In this document: in pieces, positions 47,148 to 59,770 of the stretch
How positions within the stretch are numbered: the first letter of the stretch is position 1
Layout: each line of letters starts with the position of its first letter
Assembly (NCBI GenBank): GCA_038373865.1
Contig: JAXGGA010001068.1
Coordinates: 62,001 to 126,000 of the forward strand
From: Uloborus plumipes
Lineage: Eukaryota > Arthropoda > Arachnida > Araneae > Uloboridae
Reading direction: 5' to 3'
DNA length: 64,000 nucleotides
Made by a program: the position numbers and the translations under genes
Notes under the pieces: generated by a model
The model's database searches: none
What the model was told of the DNA's origin: nothing
The model's input: only the letters and a program-made list of their open reading frames with translations

Positions 47148-48303
47148 GCTTTAACTAGGGATGTACCGATGAGCAAATTGGCCGATTACCGATTACCGAT
47201 TAATCGGTTGTTGATAATCGGCCGATTAATTGGCTGAGCCGATTAGTGATAAGGATGACTGTTTCGATTACTACCATTTTCACCATCATTGCTTTTTCTC
47301 TCTTATACAATTCCGAGTTTAGAAATACCGTAGAGAACCAATTATCCGGGATGTTTGGGACCACACAGCTATCCCGGATAACTGAATTTCCCGATTTTCT
47401 GAATCGCTACGAAGCGACATTTGCCAATTGTTTATAAAACCCAAGTTACTATAACAAATAGTAATGCATTTTAAAATCTGAAGAGAAAACGATCCAGAAG
47501 TGCTTATAGATATTACAATATTAAAAATTTCTGAGCTATATGCCACTTATATGGTATTTATGAAGAAACCGTTCATATTCATTTAGGCATTTCAAAAGAA
47601 AAAAAAAAGCTCTTCATTTTTTAGAAATTGCCGAAAATGCGTGTTTTAAAAAGAGGCGGAAAAATCGACAAAATGTTGCCGGTTTTCTGGTTTCCCGGTA
47701 TTTTGGTTCCCTGATAAAAGGTTCTGTACTGTAGTAAGTAATTTATTTCCGAGAGAAGATTGTTTTTTATTTTTTCCTAATTTTCCCAAAATAATTTTAC
47801 TATTTTACTACATTTCCTAGAACCAATGTTCACATTATTTTTAATAATATTACATTAACACATCGTTATGTTAATTGAACATAAAAATTAAAAAAAGGGG
47901 GAGGAGGAGTCCGTGGTGAGCACTCCAATTTAAGAGTACTTTTAATTTAAATTTTTTAATTATTAATAGCAAAAGACTTTTATTCTTTATGAAAATTTGA
48001 GTTTATCTAAAAACACTGTGCTAAGGAGAAAACTGTAGCCCCATGAAAAAATGTTGCAGCGTCGTCTATGTATATTGATTAAAAGTAGGAGAATTAATTT
48101 ATTAATAACTTTATACCAACTGTGACTATTGTTACTGTTAATAAAATTATTCATTATAGTTTGTTAGTGAATGTATGTATACTTTGAAGAATAATATTTT
48201 AAAAATATATTTTGGCCGATTAATTGGCCCAATTTTTCTGATTATTAGTAATCGGCAAAGTGGCCGATTATGGCCGATTAATCGGTGCATCCCTAGTTTT
48301 AAT
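47148..48303. mobile_element. hAT-like non-autonomous element with nested insert
   Basis: Element 47156-48295, ends TAGGGATGTACCGAT and, reversed, TAGGGATGCACCGAT, fitting the hAT YARNG terminus. Flanks GCTTTAAC and GTTTTAAT agree at 6 of 8 positions, probably a decayed 8-bp duplication. Repeated CCGATTA/TAATCGG phrases fill both subterminal regions. It holds a 404-bp pogo-like insert. No transposase frame. Confidence 0.75.
47326..47733. mobile_element. pogo/Tigger-like MITE nested in the hAT-like element
   Basis: Ends TACCGTAGAGAACCAATTAT and, reversed, TACAGTACAGAACCTTTTAT form an imperfect inverted repeat of about 25 bp, with TA at both outer edges. Phrases such as ATCCGGGATGTTTGGGACC and CCCGGATAAC are typical of Tigger-like ends. 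Length about 404 bp, non-coding. Confidence 0.7.
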
Positions 48304-48329
48304 ACACTAGTGTTTGATATACAGATGTG

Positions 48330-48455
48330 TTCGTTAGTGTAAAACGAGCAATTTTACCATCTATTACTGTAAAATTAGCAAATTTTTGGTTTGTTACTAT
48401 AAACTTAGCTGCATTATACTATAAAAACAATATTTATTTTTTACTGTGTACCATC
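48330..48455. repeat. TTTACAGT-type dispersed repeat, fragment E
   Basis: Contains TTACTGTAAAATTAGCAAAT, TTAGCTGCATTATACTATAA and ends TATTTATTTTTTACTGTGTA, matching the right ends of copies A and B. Confidence 0.6.
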
Positions 48456-48483
48456 TATCAGCCTCGAAACAGATTCTCACTGC

Positions 48484-48486
<3 letters not shown>

Positions 48487-48578
<92 letters not shown>
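48487..48578. repeat. (AT)n microsatellite, about 92 bp
   Basis: Uninterrupted AT dinucleotides; an apparent Tyr-Ile frame through it is meaningless. Confidence 0.98.
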
Positions 48579-48581
<3 letters not shown>

Positions 48582-49530
48582 AGTCATTAGAGTAAAGTTT
48601 ATGTATTTCTATTTTGGCATAAAATGATTGATAAACGGTTTTTTTTCATTATCTCATGAGCGCAATTTTAGGTCAATTATTACCTCAAGCAAAACATTTA
48701 CTAGTTATTTCCCTTTAGAAGTTACGCACTACTGAGAACAATCTAACGGATGAGCCAAGAAAGTCATTTCGTTATAGTTTTGGCGTTATATTAAAAGCCG
48801 TTGTTTTAACTTTTTTTCTAAGAACTTTTATTCACTGTTCAATGCTTTTGTCCTTTGGCTATTACAAAAGCTGGGGATATTCTGGTTAAAAAGCTTACAA
48901 TGTTTCTGGCTGACAAAGTCCTATCGCTTTTCGACAAAACGTTACTTGAAATTTGGTGATCCTCTCATAGAGCAAATTAGTAATCCAAAGAGAGTTGGAA
49001 AAATATTAGTTAAGCAAACTTTGTCTTAAACATTTTCTTTTTCCCTTTCTTTAGCATTATGGGCCTAAAAATCCCTCATACAATAACATGCGTTTCCAAA
49101 GTGTTAAGATTATTATCACATTTGAAGAATAAGTGATGTTGTATGAACATGGAGATACTTGTAAATCAGCGACATATTTTTCAATAAATCTCTTGTTAGC
49201 ACAATTCAGTCTTAATTTCACGGAATGAGTTGTTAACGCGTGCGTTCAATAAAAGTACCTCACCATAATATAATAGTTGCAGCGTATAATATAAATGTTT
49301 AATGAAATATTTCTCTGCCTTTTGTCGAATTTTACACACGTGTTGGCAGCTGAATTGGCACGTTTGTGGATTACAAAGTTTTATTTAGAATTCAAATTTC
49401 TATATGTATCGCAGATAGTTGTCCAAGTGCGAAACACTCATATATTTCTTTTCTAAACTGCTTTCACTTTTTAGGCTGTCTGAATTACCGTCCCTACGTG
49501 CTGTCATCAATGGTTGCAAGTTGTTATTCC
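48579..49530. other. AT-rich stretch, nothing identified
   Basis: No supported gene or repeat. Confidence 0.35.
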
Positions 49531-49534
49531 TATT

Positions 49535-49790
49535 TATTTCTCTTCTTTTAAGTGCAAAAGTTTACTTTTTTTACAGATAACAAAATATAGTTTAAACTTT
49601 TTATTCTTGGGGAACGTTATAGGGCAGCACAATTTAATGTTTGATTATAATGGTTTAATATCATTCTCTTCTTTTAAGTCTAAAAGTTTAATTTTTTTTA
49701 GTTTAAAAAATGTATTCTATTTTTTATGCTTTTAAAATACTTTAGTGCTGCAGATTTTAATGTTTTACTATAATGGTTCAAGTTTTCGAC
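49535..49790 (+). repeat. Diverged tandem duplication of about 128 bp
   Basis: TCTCTTCTTTTAAGTGCAAA...TTTAATGTTTGATTATAATGG is followed by TCTCTTCTTTTAAGTCTAAA...TTTAATGTTTTACTATAATGG. Two units. Confidence 0.7.
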
Positions 49791-49929
49791 TGAATTATAT
49801 TTTTTTTACACAAAACTTTCTGTCTGAATTTTCATTTAAGTTGATTATGCACCTCTAAACATTTAAAAAAAACATATAAGTAAGAAAAGAAACGGCACAA
49901 TGTTAAATCTTGTCGCATTTTCCAAAAGA

Positions 49930-51765
49930 GTATTTTTCAGTATTTTTAATCAGAAGGACATCATTCAATATACTATTTAAAATGTGAATTGACATGATTA
50001 TGGCGTTCAAAAGTTCAAAGGTTAAAAGACGGGAGAATTCGTGCATTCAACTAAAAAAAAATTCTTTAATTTTCAAGCTTATTAGTTAATGCTCCACTAT
50101 TAGTTGATATAATCGCTTTTAGTTTTTCCAATCGATAACTTCACTATAAGCAAGCCTAATTAATTTTTCTCCTAAATCACAGCCACATGAAAAATCTGAC
50201 AACAAATGTTACAAGGAATATAAAAATGGTGAAAAGCCAGATTTCTGCTCCTCTTCTGCAAAATGCCTAGTATTTCGATCAAACTGACGAAGAACAGAAA
50301 GCAATGTTGATTCGTTCCCTGAATCACAAACATGTATGACCATTCAGGCAACAAATATCACAAGGAGTCCAGAAAGGGGAAAAAAATCCTCCCATCCTGT
50401 GCAAGATGTCAAGTAAATCAAATTGACGTCATACAATTTATTGTGCAGAACGTGAAATGAAAAGTTATAACGATCGATAGTTAAAAGGTTCAGTCTTTCG
50501 CTGAGCTTCAAAAGCTAAAAGATCGCGCTTAACCAATGTTCTGATATTAGTTAATACAATTGCGTTAAGTAATTTCAATGGACATTTTCACCGTACTGTA
50601 GGCATCCATGATTGAATTATTTTATAAGTCAAAAACATATATTGATTCAGGTAATGAATATCACAAGGAATCCAGAAATGGTGAAAATCAAATATTTCAT
50701 ATCATCTCTGACAAAATGTCAAGTATTTTATTCAAACTGATATCAGGCAGTGCATAGTTTAAAACGATAAATGACAAGATTTTAAAGTTCAAAAGCTAAA
50801 AGGTCAAAAAACAGAATTATTCCGCTATGAAAACGGTTTTCCTTTCTTCTTACTCTCACTTAATAGTCTAATATTAGTTAATACAATCACATTTAGTTGG
50901 TTCAATAAAAAAAACTGATAATACTGTAGTAAGCATTATTAATTGTTCATTTAATCACGAACATATTGGGCAACTCAGTCAACAAATATCTGGAGGAATC
51001 CAAAAAAGCAAAATTTCAGTCCATCATCTGCAAAATGTCAAGAATTTCAGTCAAATTGACACCATATAATGTATTGTGCAGAACGTGAAAGGAATGGAGT
51101 ATACCGTTTAACAGTTGAAAGATTCAGGCCTTATTGTGGATAGGGTATGTTTTAATATTCGTGAATAAAATAGTGTTTAGTAACTTCTACAGGCAATTTC
51201 ACCGTACTCCAAGCAATCATTAGTAATTTCTTTAAAAGCTAAAAGCATGTGGTGGCTCAAGTAATGAATATCTCAAAGAGTCCGGAAATGGTGAATTTCA
51301 GATGGTTCTGACAAAATGTCAAGTGTTTTAATCAAACTGACAGCATACAAGGCATTGTGCAAAACGTAAAATGACAAGATTCTGAAGTTCAAAAGATAAA
51401 AGATAATAAGACAGAAAAACTCCGAATTGAAAACGGTTTTGTTTTTCTTCTTACTCTCACTTAACATTCTAATATTAGTTAATACAATCACGTTTAGTTG
51501 GTTCAATAAAAAACTGATCATAATGTACGTAAACATCGCAAGTTTGTACCCTGAATCAAAAAACATATGGGATGACTCAGGCAACAAATATCGCAAGGAA
51601 ACAAATTTCAGCTCGACTTCTGCGAAGTGTCAAGTATTTTAATCAAACTGACACCACACAATGTATTGTGCAAAATGTGAAATGACAACATTCTAACATT
51701 CAAAAGTAAAAAGATCAAAAGAGACGTAAAGATTCCACGATGCAAACGGTTTTCTTTTCTTTCCA
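49930..51765 (+). repeat. Diverged tandem array, units about 310 bp
   Basis: About six diverged units. The landmark AAAATGTCAAGTATTT(C/T) recurs at about 50260, 50405, 50715, 51035, 51315 and 51625, giving spacings of about 280-320 bp except for one short unit of 145 bp. Other landmarks keep the same order in each unit: CAACAAATATCACAAGGA, CCAGAAATGGTGAA, TTGTGCAGAACGTGAAATGA, GTTCAAAAGCTAAAAG, ATGAAAACGGTTTT and CTAATATTAGTTAATACAAT. No shared open frame, so it looks like old minisatellite or satellite DNA. Confidence 0.85.
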
Positions 51766-53512
51766 CGCTTCACAGGTTTTTCTCAACAGATTATCGAATA
51801 GCTACAGTTTCATTCTGCGTTTTCCGGAGACATCACATTTCAAATGTAAACCATTCCCGCGAAGAACTCATCAGCATTTCTTTCGCTATTTATAGTTTGC
51901 ATGTGTTGAGTAGCTGAGAGGGGTGCGAAGGAAGATGTCGTTCCTGTTTTCACCACCGTGAACTCAGTGTAAAATAATAAAGAAAATCTTTCTTCCCCCG
52001 AGCAGAACAAAAGTGTTGAAAAATTTACATTTATATTGATGTCTCATATGTAAAAGCAGACTGATAAAAATATTTTATTGGAGTTCATTTTTCTTGTTCA
52101 TGAATTTATTTCAGGAAAAGGTATGAAGATTATAAATTTAGTTGAAAGTGTGATAGAAAGGTGGCAAAAGTGATGCCTTTACTGACCAACTGCACTGTTA
52201 GAGATGTATTAATTGCTGTACAAAGCACTGTATATAAATATGCATAAAAAATTGAAAAACCGTATTTCCGATATAAGCCCGAGCGAAGCAGTACCTTACC
52301 GTTACTATAACACCATAGCTAATATAATTAGCACGAAAAGGTCTAATTGTGCAAAATTGTGCGTATTCCTTTTCTTTGTTCTAATAGTACCATATAATGA
52401 TTGACTCCGAAAAAATTCATGATCACTTAGGATTTTGAAATTTCCAGTAAATACTTGAAGAAGTAGATTCAAGTGGATAGGTTTGAGGATAAAGCTGGAA
52501 CACCTTTTTCTCAGCATCCAAACATCGTCAACTTTTTAGAAAGCATTTCATCGCTTTCTTAATGGTGGAAATTAGTTGCATGGCAGATAAAAGCATAATA
52601 TAACACAAAACTGAAACTATGCATTTTGATGCGTGAAAAAGTGTTTTCAACGCTACAACACTTAATTAAATTCATGGTAGGTAATCTCATAGAGAACTAC
52701 TTATTTCCCTGCGGTTCTTGTAAAGTACTCACATTCTGCACATTTGAGGCAGAGCCAATCTGAATAGACCGTAATTGTGGTAAAAACGAAAAACTATATA
52801 AAAACGCTTAGTTCATTTTAAAACTGGTAGCTAAATATATTTTTCATATCGGGGAAAAATCTGCATTTACGCAATGTGTAGCAATAAAATATATTTTTTT
52901 TTTTGTGAAGACACTTTATTTTTACAAGAAAATGATGGAAACCTCTAAAATAATGAAATGTAACCCAAAAATAAATTTTAACTTTGCGGATTTTTGTTAC
53001 GGTGAATCATTTGCGCAGAGGTGACATTTTTACTTATACCTATTTGAACTTCGTTCCCGGAAGTTTTAACTTTGGTTTTTAACTGTTATATATCCAAGTA
53101 TAGGAAACCATTGCGCATCATAGCATTAAATATCAACGTTTTAAAAGTATTTTTTACTTGAAAAAATAATGATTTGTTCGTGTTGCGGGCGTGTCCGTAC
53201 AGCCATGCCCGTAAAATGTACATATCATTAATGTTTTAACTTTAACACAACAACTTTAAGTTTAGGAAGAAGTTTAGGAAAGTTTATAATACTTCATACT
53301 ATATTACATGTATATAATTCATCATACTTAAATACATAAAATTTAAAATTCCGGCATTATAGTGCAAACGTAAGCATATTAAAGTGTTTTATTTATAAAA
53401 ATGAATTGAGAAAAATAAGAAATGTCTGCAGAATCAAGAGTTTCTTTGGAATAAAATTAAGGTATACTGCTTTTCATGTATTATTTGATGCTGTGAGCAT
53501 TAATTCAAGAGG
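51766..53512. other. AT-rich stretch, no supported gene
   Basis: Short frames only (52213-52404, 52305-52517). No repeat ends or RNA genes recognised. Confidence 0.4.
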
Positions 53513-53590
53513 CTCTGGAAAAAATACCAACACCAGCATCAATCTAAAAGCCTCTGGAAAAAATACCAACACCAGCATCAATCTAAAAGC
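53513..53590 (+). repeat. Perfect 39-bp direct duplication
   Basis: Two identical 39-bp units in tandem (53513-53551, 53552-53590), starting CTCTGGAAAAAATACCAACA. Being a multiple of three it gives a 13-residue repeat in one short frame, but nothing else supports coding. Confidence 0.95.
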
Positions 53591-54490
53591 TTTCCTTCCT
53601 CTTTAACATCATTTTGCGCGACTTAGACATACAGAAACAAACAATAACGCAATTGGGATGAAGCAAAATGCTAACGTAAGAGGAAATCATAGTTAATGCA
53701 CGAAGGCGATGTACCGCTCGTTGCTTACTCGCAATTATCGGGACCAAGTGGCTTTCGATGGCGAAAATATCGGATCGAGAAACGATCAAATGTGCTCCCA
53801 GCAAAAGCATTTTGATCATTGGGCAAGAATAAATTGCATTCCCATGCATTTCTCTGAGAGAGGCAAAAGAATGAGTAGCTTTGTTATGGTGCTGAGGGCT
53901 CGAGGGTGGGGAATGGATGGTGGGAAGAGGTTAGGGTTTCATGTTAAAAGTTCATTATTGTACTGTGACAGTTAGTTTTGCTTTATTTGTGGAAGCATAG
54001 GGATATTTTTTACGCGTATTAATCCAGTTTAAAAATCTGAAGTAAGCCTCAAAAAGTTACTCAAACGTATTTTCACTTTTTTGCGCTAAAAAGAGGGGGG
54101 GGGGGAGGGGATCCTTAAAAAATGAAAAGAAAAAAAGAAGAAAAGATGAAATTTTGAAAATATTACATTTGAATGTTTTATTAATGTCTAAAAGATTATG
54201 TGTCGAACCCATTGTGGTGGATTTACCATATCGCAACTGTTGCAATTGCTTATAGGTGCCGAAAACAGGCATAAAAAATACTTGAAGATGTTATCTCAAG
54301 TTTAATCTGTATGTTTATCTCAAAATACAATGTGACTTGCCCCCAAACCCGTAAATCCGATACAGCAAACTCTCCAAATTTCCAAAATTAAAAGAGAGCA
54401 GAAATATTTGTTTTCCGTCATATTTCATACATTAGAACAAAGGTGATTCATATAAGCAGTCACTGTACTTAATATTTTACTTGTTTATTT
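53591..54490. other. Intergenic stretch, nothing identified
   Basis: Overlapping short frames on both strands (53583-53849 minus, 53709-53975 plus) with no domain. A G-run lies near 54096. Confidence 0.35.
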
Positions 54491-55062
54491 CTTACTAGCG
54501 GTACCCGCACGGCTTTGCCCGTGGTATAAACTTAAAAATTCATTTGTAAAAAATTGATATAGCAAAAAAAACCTCTATTTTAGTTATAATTCAACTATAA
54601 TTCTTTCAAAGAATGATATAAAAATTTGGCATGGACCCCACACTACTTCCTTTTACGTGTAAATTTCTTAGTAGATGCCTTAAATGCTAAAATAGTGCTT
54701 GGAGTGAGCAAGATAACAATTCAAACATTTACATCCCTAGTTTGCCACAAAACAATGCCAAAAAAAAAGGTTTTTCAATGATTAATCTCCTAAATATCGC
54801 CGATTTTAACATCATTCAGTGGATTTTTCGCAAAATATCACCAATAGTGCCAAATTGAACTAAAATAAAAAAATACATTTTTTCGCCACATTTGCCGCCA
54901 ACTTGGCGATGTGTCGCCAAATTGGCGTCATACACTTGGCGACTAAAAGCTTGGCTATATTTCGCCAAGTGGTCGCGCCAATTCATATCACTTTTGTCTG
55001 CATTGAAATTAACACTGATTTACCCCATAAAAGGGGTAAAAACCTCCTTGGAGGAATTCGAA

Positions 55063-56112
55063 TGCAACCCCAAGGGGAGGTGCACAAAAATAAGCCAAAA
55101 GAGAAAATAAGAACAATTTTGCTGCTCACAGAAATCTTACCAAAGTTTAAAAGAAGAAGAAAGTTTTCTTTCCTAACTTCAAAAACAAAATAATAGAAAT
55201 TTCGTGCATTATTCTTCACCATGATAATAAAAACAATAAACATCGACAAACATCAACCAGCAAATGATAAATTAAAAGCCAAACTCATTCACTCAAGCCA
55301 TTTACTGCAATTTATATTGAAATAAAAAAAAAAGGAAATAAAATATGTTTTGCCAGACGATAAATTTAGAATGGTTTACTATCATGTTGTTTCTTTTTTG
55401 ACATCATTTGGTTAAACAATGTTTCCCTCTTCTACACAACTCGTCAGATCGCCAAGATATCTCTAAACTCACAAAAATGGTACGCGTCAGTTTCTTCCTC
55501 CTCTACCTTTTTTAAAGAAAGGACTCGATTTCTCATTTGATTGACAGGTGCCATCTTATCACGATTTTATTATATTTCATTTGACTAATTTTAATAAGGC
55601 TTGGAGTTTGGATTGCTACAAAAACAAATACATTTTTAAAATTATTAATGGAAAAAGAACGAAACAAATAAATGAAATAAAAACGTAACCATGGTAACAA
55701 CATTAAAAGTTGATTTCTGTTGATAAAATAATTCATTTCATTAACCATTTTAGAATCGTTTGGCTTGCTTTACTGAAGGTAAGCCTTGAATTCCGGGATT
55801 CTAAAAAAAATTGTTACAGCTCTCCTGATGATCGTAGAAACTTCGAAAAAACTTCATTTTGTGCAGAAAATTCCAAGCTTTCGAATGACATAAGACTTGA
55901 AAATGTGTGTGAAATATTTCTTCCCTATTTTATCGAATTTCCGCTAAGAATTCGAATAGAAAAAGAACGAAATGGAATTTTCGAAAAATCGCTTCGAGGT
56001 GCAAAACTACATGCTACAAACTAATTTTGTACCAAGTGGCATGAAAATCGACCGAACGGTTTTGGCGCTACGCGCATAACAGACAGACAGAAAGAAAGAA
56101 AGAAAGAAAGAC
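55063..56112 (+). repeat. 1.08-kb internal duplication, unit 1
   Basis: Shares with unit 2, in the same order: GAGAAAATAAGAACAATTTT, GTAACCATGGTAACAACAT, CGTTTGGCTTGCTTTACTGA, GATCGTAGAAACTTCGAAAA, and the GACAGACAGAAAG tail. The last 350 bp are the best conserved (a handful of differences). Confidence 0.85.
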
Positions 56113-56137
56113 AGACCCCAAGGCAAATGCCCCCCAA

Positions 56138-57180
56138 ATGCAACCCCAAGAGAAAATAAGAACAATTTTGTTGCTCACAGAAACCAACAGAAATCTTACC
56201 AAAGTTTAAAAGAAGAAGAAAGTTTTATTTCCTAGCTTTAAAAACAAAACGAACGATGCAATAACGCAATTCATACGATATTTGGTTAATCTGTGCTTTA
56301 GGTACCCTTTTCTCGCTAAATGGGCGATAGGCGCGCCAAGCGTGGTAACCCTGGCTATTTTGCGTAGTTTCTCTCGGAGCTTTCACTTCCGCGAGACACG
56401 CAAAAACGCGCCAAGTAATGTCCCAAAGCATTTTCACCCGGAAAAGACAGGGTTGCCAGAGAATTGAAACAAATAAATACTACGCCTCCTCTAAAAAAAA
56501 TATTACAAAGTAATACTGTTTCCAAACGTCGCCAAAATCAATGTTGCCAAAATGCGAAATCTATGAAAATGAAAAAAAAAAAAAATCAGCCAAATCTTTT
56601 AATTAAGTCATTAGTATATTGGAAACAGGGTTGCCGGAAAAATACTACGCTCCTTATTTGGGCCGAAAAAATATTACCGTAGTATCAAAAATACTACGTC
56701 TGGCGACGCTGGAAGAAGAACGAAACAAAAATAGGTATGAACACGTAACCATGGTAACAACATGAAAAGTTGATTTCCGTTGATAAAATAATTCTTTTCA
56801 TCTTTTTTTTCAAACAAATTTTATTATCGAGCTGAACCATTTTAGAATCGTTTGGCTTGCTTTACTGAAGGTAAGCCTTGAATTTCGGGATTCTAAAAAC
56901 AATTATTACAGCTCTCCTGATGATCGTAGAAACTTCGAAAAAACTTCATTTTGTGCAGAAAATTTCAAGCTTTCGAATGACATAAGACTTGAAAATGTGT
57001 ATGAAATATTTCTTCCCTATTTTATCGAATTTTCGCTAAGAATTCGAATAGAAAAAGAACGAAATGGAATTTTCGAAAAATCGCTTCGAGGTGCAAAACT
57101 ACATGCTACAAACTAATTTTGTGCCAAGTGACATGAAAATCGACCGAACGGTTTTGGCGCTACGCGCGTAACAGACAGAC

Positions 57181-57211
<31 letters not shown>

Positions 57212-57212
57212 C
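56138..57212 (+). repeat. 1.08-kb internal duplication, unit 2
   Basis: Second copy of the unit above; its GAAA tail is longer by two repeats. Confidence 0.85.
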
Positions 57213-57244
57213 AGACCCACCTTCAGCTTTATTATTAGTAGAGA

Positions 57245-58672
57245 TTTTGTAATATAATTGAAAAATATTCCACTTAAAAAAAAAAGTTTCTTATTTCTAT
57301 TTTTGAGAATATGGATTTGCTGTTACATTAGTCAGTCCTATATTTTTCTAACTGAATTTTATCTGATAGTTTGATGTCTCTTAATACCAGGAATCATTTA
57401 TTATTTTTCAAAGAAAGAAATATTCAATGTACCAGACAAACAAAGAAGAAGAGAAAAATAAATGTTTTTATCTAAATCAATACTTAAAAACGCAGGAATA
57501 ATTTCTGTATCCACATTACAACGAAATTCTGTTTTTGCTATTAAAAAGTGTTTACACAGCTTTGTTAAAATCAAGTATCACATTTAAAAATACTTTGTTA
57601 GAAATGTGCATGAAAATACTATGACTTCCATTATCGTTCTATACCGTCCGTTATTTCGCATTTTGAATTTAAAAAATAGACTAATGAAGATTTGAGGGTT
57701 TCCGGACAAACTAGGTTCAACGAAAACCTTTGTGAAAATGTTTTTTTTTTTTTTTCTTTTTTCACTTTTCTTCCTTTTTTGCTCAGCGGATTTTCAAAAA
57801 TTTATCTATTTAAAACGCTTTTTTGTAGCGCCCTTTATATACTTGATTTTTTTTCTAAAGCACGAATTAAAATACATTTTCACTCTAACTACCTCTTGAG
57901 TTTCTCAAAGCATTAATGAGTAACTAATTACGTTAAAATTCTTCTGAAACATTAAAAACCGTAGTTTCTGTTTCCTAAACTTTTAGAAACTACTTTTAAG
58001 CTAAAAAAAAATTTGACCTTTACTTAGTCATAAAAGCTTACAACAGTAAAACGGAAGAAATGTTTAATAATTTCTAAAGGTTTAATGATTTTATACCATT
58101 ACGAAAGAAAAAAAAGAAAAGAAAAGAAAAAAAAAAACAACTCACTTCTTTTAAAGTATCAAAACTATTTTATTAGCTAAAGTCAAACAAATGTTTCCTA
58201 AGTGTAAGGTTAAAGATAAAAATGATTGCCTAGAAGGCATAAAAAACATCTGCCGACTTGTTAATACATTCTCCATTTTTAACCTTTTCGGAATTTTAAT
58301 ACGGGCACTACAAAGATTTTCCTAAACACTTCAAATTCGAGAAAAGTCTAAGGTAGTCTTTAAAATTTTAAATAATAATTACTATTTAAAAAACGCTTAG
58401 TTTGAATTAAACTTTTGATTATTTTGAGTTACAGCTTTACATTTATAAAACTAGCAACATATTTACTGCTCTTTCGAGCAATATGCCGTATCAATCTTTT
58501 GAGACAAAATGACAGAAATAATGCTCAAAATTTAAAATTTAATGTTTATAAGAAACTGATTAAAATGCCAGTGTAATTTCAAGGAATTTCTTTAACTCAT
58601 GTAAAAGCTTTTCGAAAAAGAATACGTATCAGAAACAAAAGTAAATAAATAAAAGTAAATTAAGCCTATTTT
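57245..58672. other. AT-rich stretch, no supported gene
   Basis: Poly-T and GAAA-rich tracts (57739-57762, 58103-58137) and short frames only. Confidence 0.4.
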
Positions 58673-58860
58673 TAACCGACTTCAACAAAAAAGGAGGTTA
58701 TCAATTCAAAGCATATGCTTTTTTTTTGTTTGTTCGCACATAACATCTGATCTACTGAGCCGATTTGGTATTTGGACGATTTTTTTTAATCGATAGGAGA
58801 TGGTGTAACTTAGGTACCATGTACTCATATGACGATATTTGTTCACTAAAAAAAGTTATG
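58673..58860 (+). repeat. Dispersed repeat end (AACCGACTTCAACAAAAAAGG)
   Basis: Begins AACCGACTTCAACAAAAAAG, then GAGGTTATCAATTC, TTTGTTTGTTCGCACATAAC and TCTACTGAGCCGATTTGGTA, a sequence type I recognise from arthropod dispersed repeats. The complementary TGAAGTCGGTT lies at 59734-59744, so the two may be ends of one element of about 1.07 kb. Confidence 0.5.
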
Positions 58861-59315
58861 ATCGAAAAACTAACATTTCATGTCATTTCCCCATTAAATG
58901 ATTAAATTTTCAATCCATTGTTGCAAAAATCTTTTGCTTCGCAACAGCAATATTAATAGTAATCATGATGAAAAATTTGAACCAAGGCTTAACTAAATCT
59001 AACATGAAACTCATTAGCGGTAACGTACATAGTATGTGTTAAAATCTTATGAACAACGAGAAACTAGAATTGCTTTGAAATATAAATTAGTTGACAAACC
59101 GTTAATATTTAAACGACTTTGATTAAGCTAGTACACAAATAAATACCAGAGAATAACAAAGATTATTTTTTAGTGTCAATCGTTTATAATTTTAGACGCG
59201 TTGATAGTTTCTTCCTTTTTTTTTCAGTTTATTTTATGGAGCATTTACTTAAGAAAATTAAATGAAGTTCCGTAATTACCTTATTTCATAAGTACACTTA
59301 CACTAAAAAGAATAC

Positions 59316-59770
59316 AATAAAATAATTTTGGAAAAAAAATAGAACCGACATCAGTTGGAAATTGCTCTAAAAAGTGAAAAATAATTTTTTTTCTTTGAAC
59401 ACCATCGAAACTACTTTTAAACATAAGTTTTGAAGTCGGCGCAAAAACGATAGGTCAAATGATATTTAACCATATTTTGCCAACATTTTTCAGAGAAACC
59501 ATTGAAAATTAAAAGCAGAATATTTATACCATTATACGAATGTGTGGTAATGAATGAAATGTATGCGAATGCTTTTAAAGTACCTGGATCCATTAAAATG
59601 TATATAGTTGAATTATAGTTGCGTATGATTCTATACATTGTTTTTGCGCCGACTTCAAAACTTATGTTCAAAAGTAGTTTCGATGGTGTTCAAAGAAAAA
59701 AAATATTTTTTACTTTTTAAAGCAATTTCCAACTGAAGTCGGTTCTATTTTTTTCCAAAATTATTTTATT
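59316..59770. repeat. Large inverted repeat, 131-bp arms
   Basis: Arms 59316-59449 and 59640-59770 are complementary over about 131 bases with few mismatches, around a 190-bp spacer. Each arm holds GAAGTCGGCGCAAAAAC at its inner end and an ACCGAC(A/T)TCAGTTGGAAATT phrase further out, linking it to the repeat that begins at 58673. Confidence 0.88.

Larger units (their letters stand above)
54494..57244 (+). mobile_element. Duplicated dispersed repeat (ACTAGCGGTACCCGC type)
   Basis: Starts ACTAGCGGTACCCGCACGGC and ends with a GACAGACAGAAAGAAAGAAA tract followed by TTTATTATTAGTAGAGA. I recognise both phrases from dispersed repeats common in arthropod genomes, but cannot name the family. Within it about 1.08 kb is duplicated in tandem. 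A segment rich in GGCGA/TCGCC phrases (54880-54985) has a counterpart at 56315-56430. No credible coding frame. Confidence 0.6.

Noticed and set aside
48327..48590. Frame running through the (AT)n tract
   Set aside because: It is alternating Tyr-Ile from a microsatellite.
53406..53606. Frame with a 13-residue repeat (SGKNTNTSINLKA)
   Set aside because: A perfect 39-bp DNA duplication explains the repeat; the frame is short and has no other support.
55710..56024. 104-codon frame in the 55.7-kb repeat
   Set aside because: It lies in a duplicated repeat unit, is not preserved as a frame in the second unit and shows no family motif.
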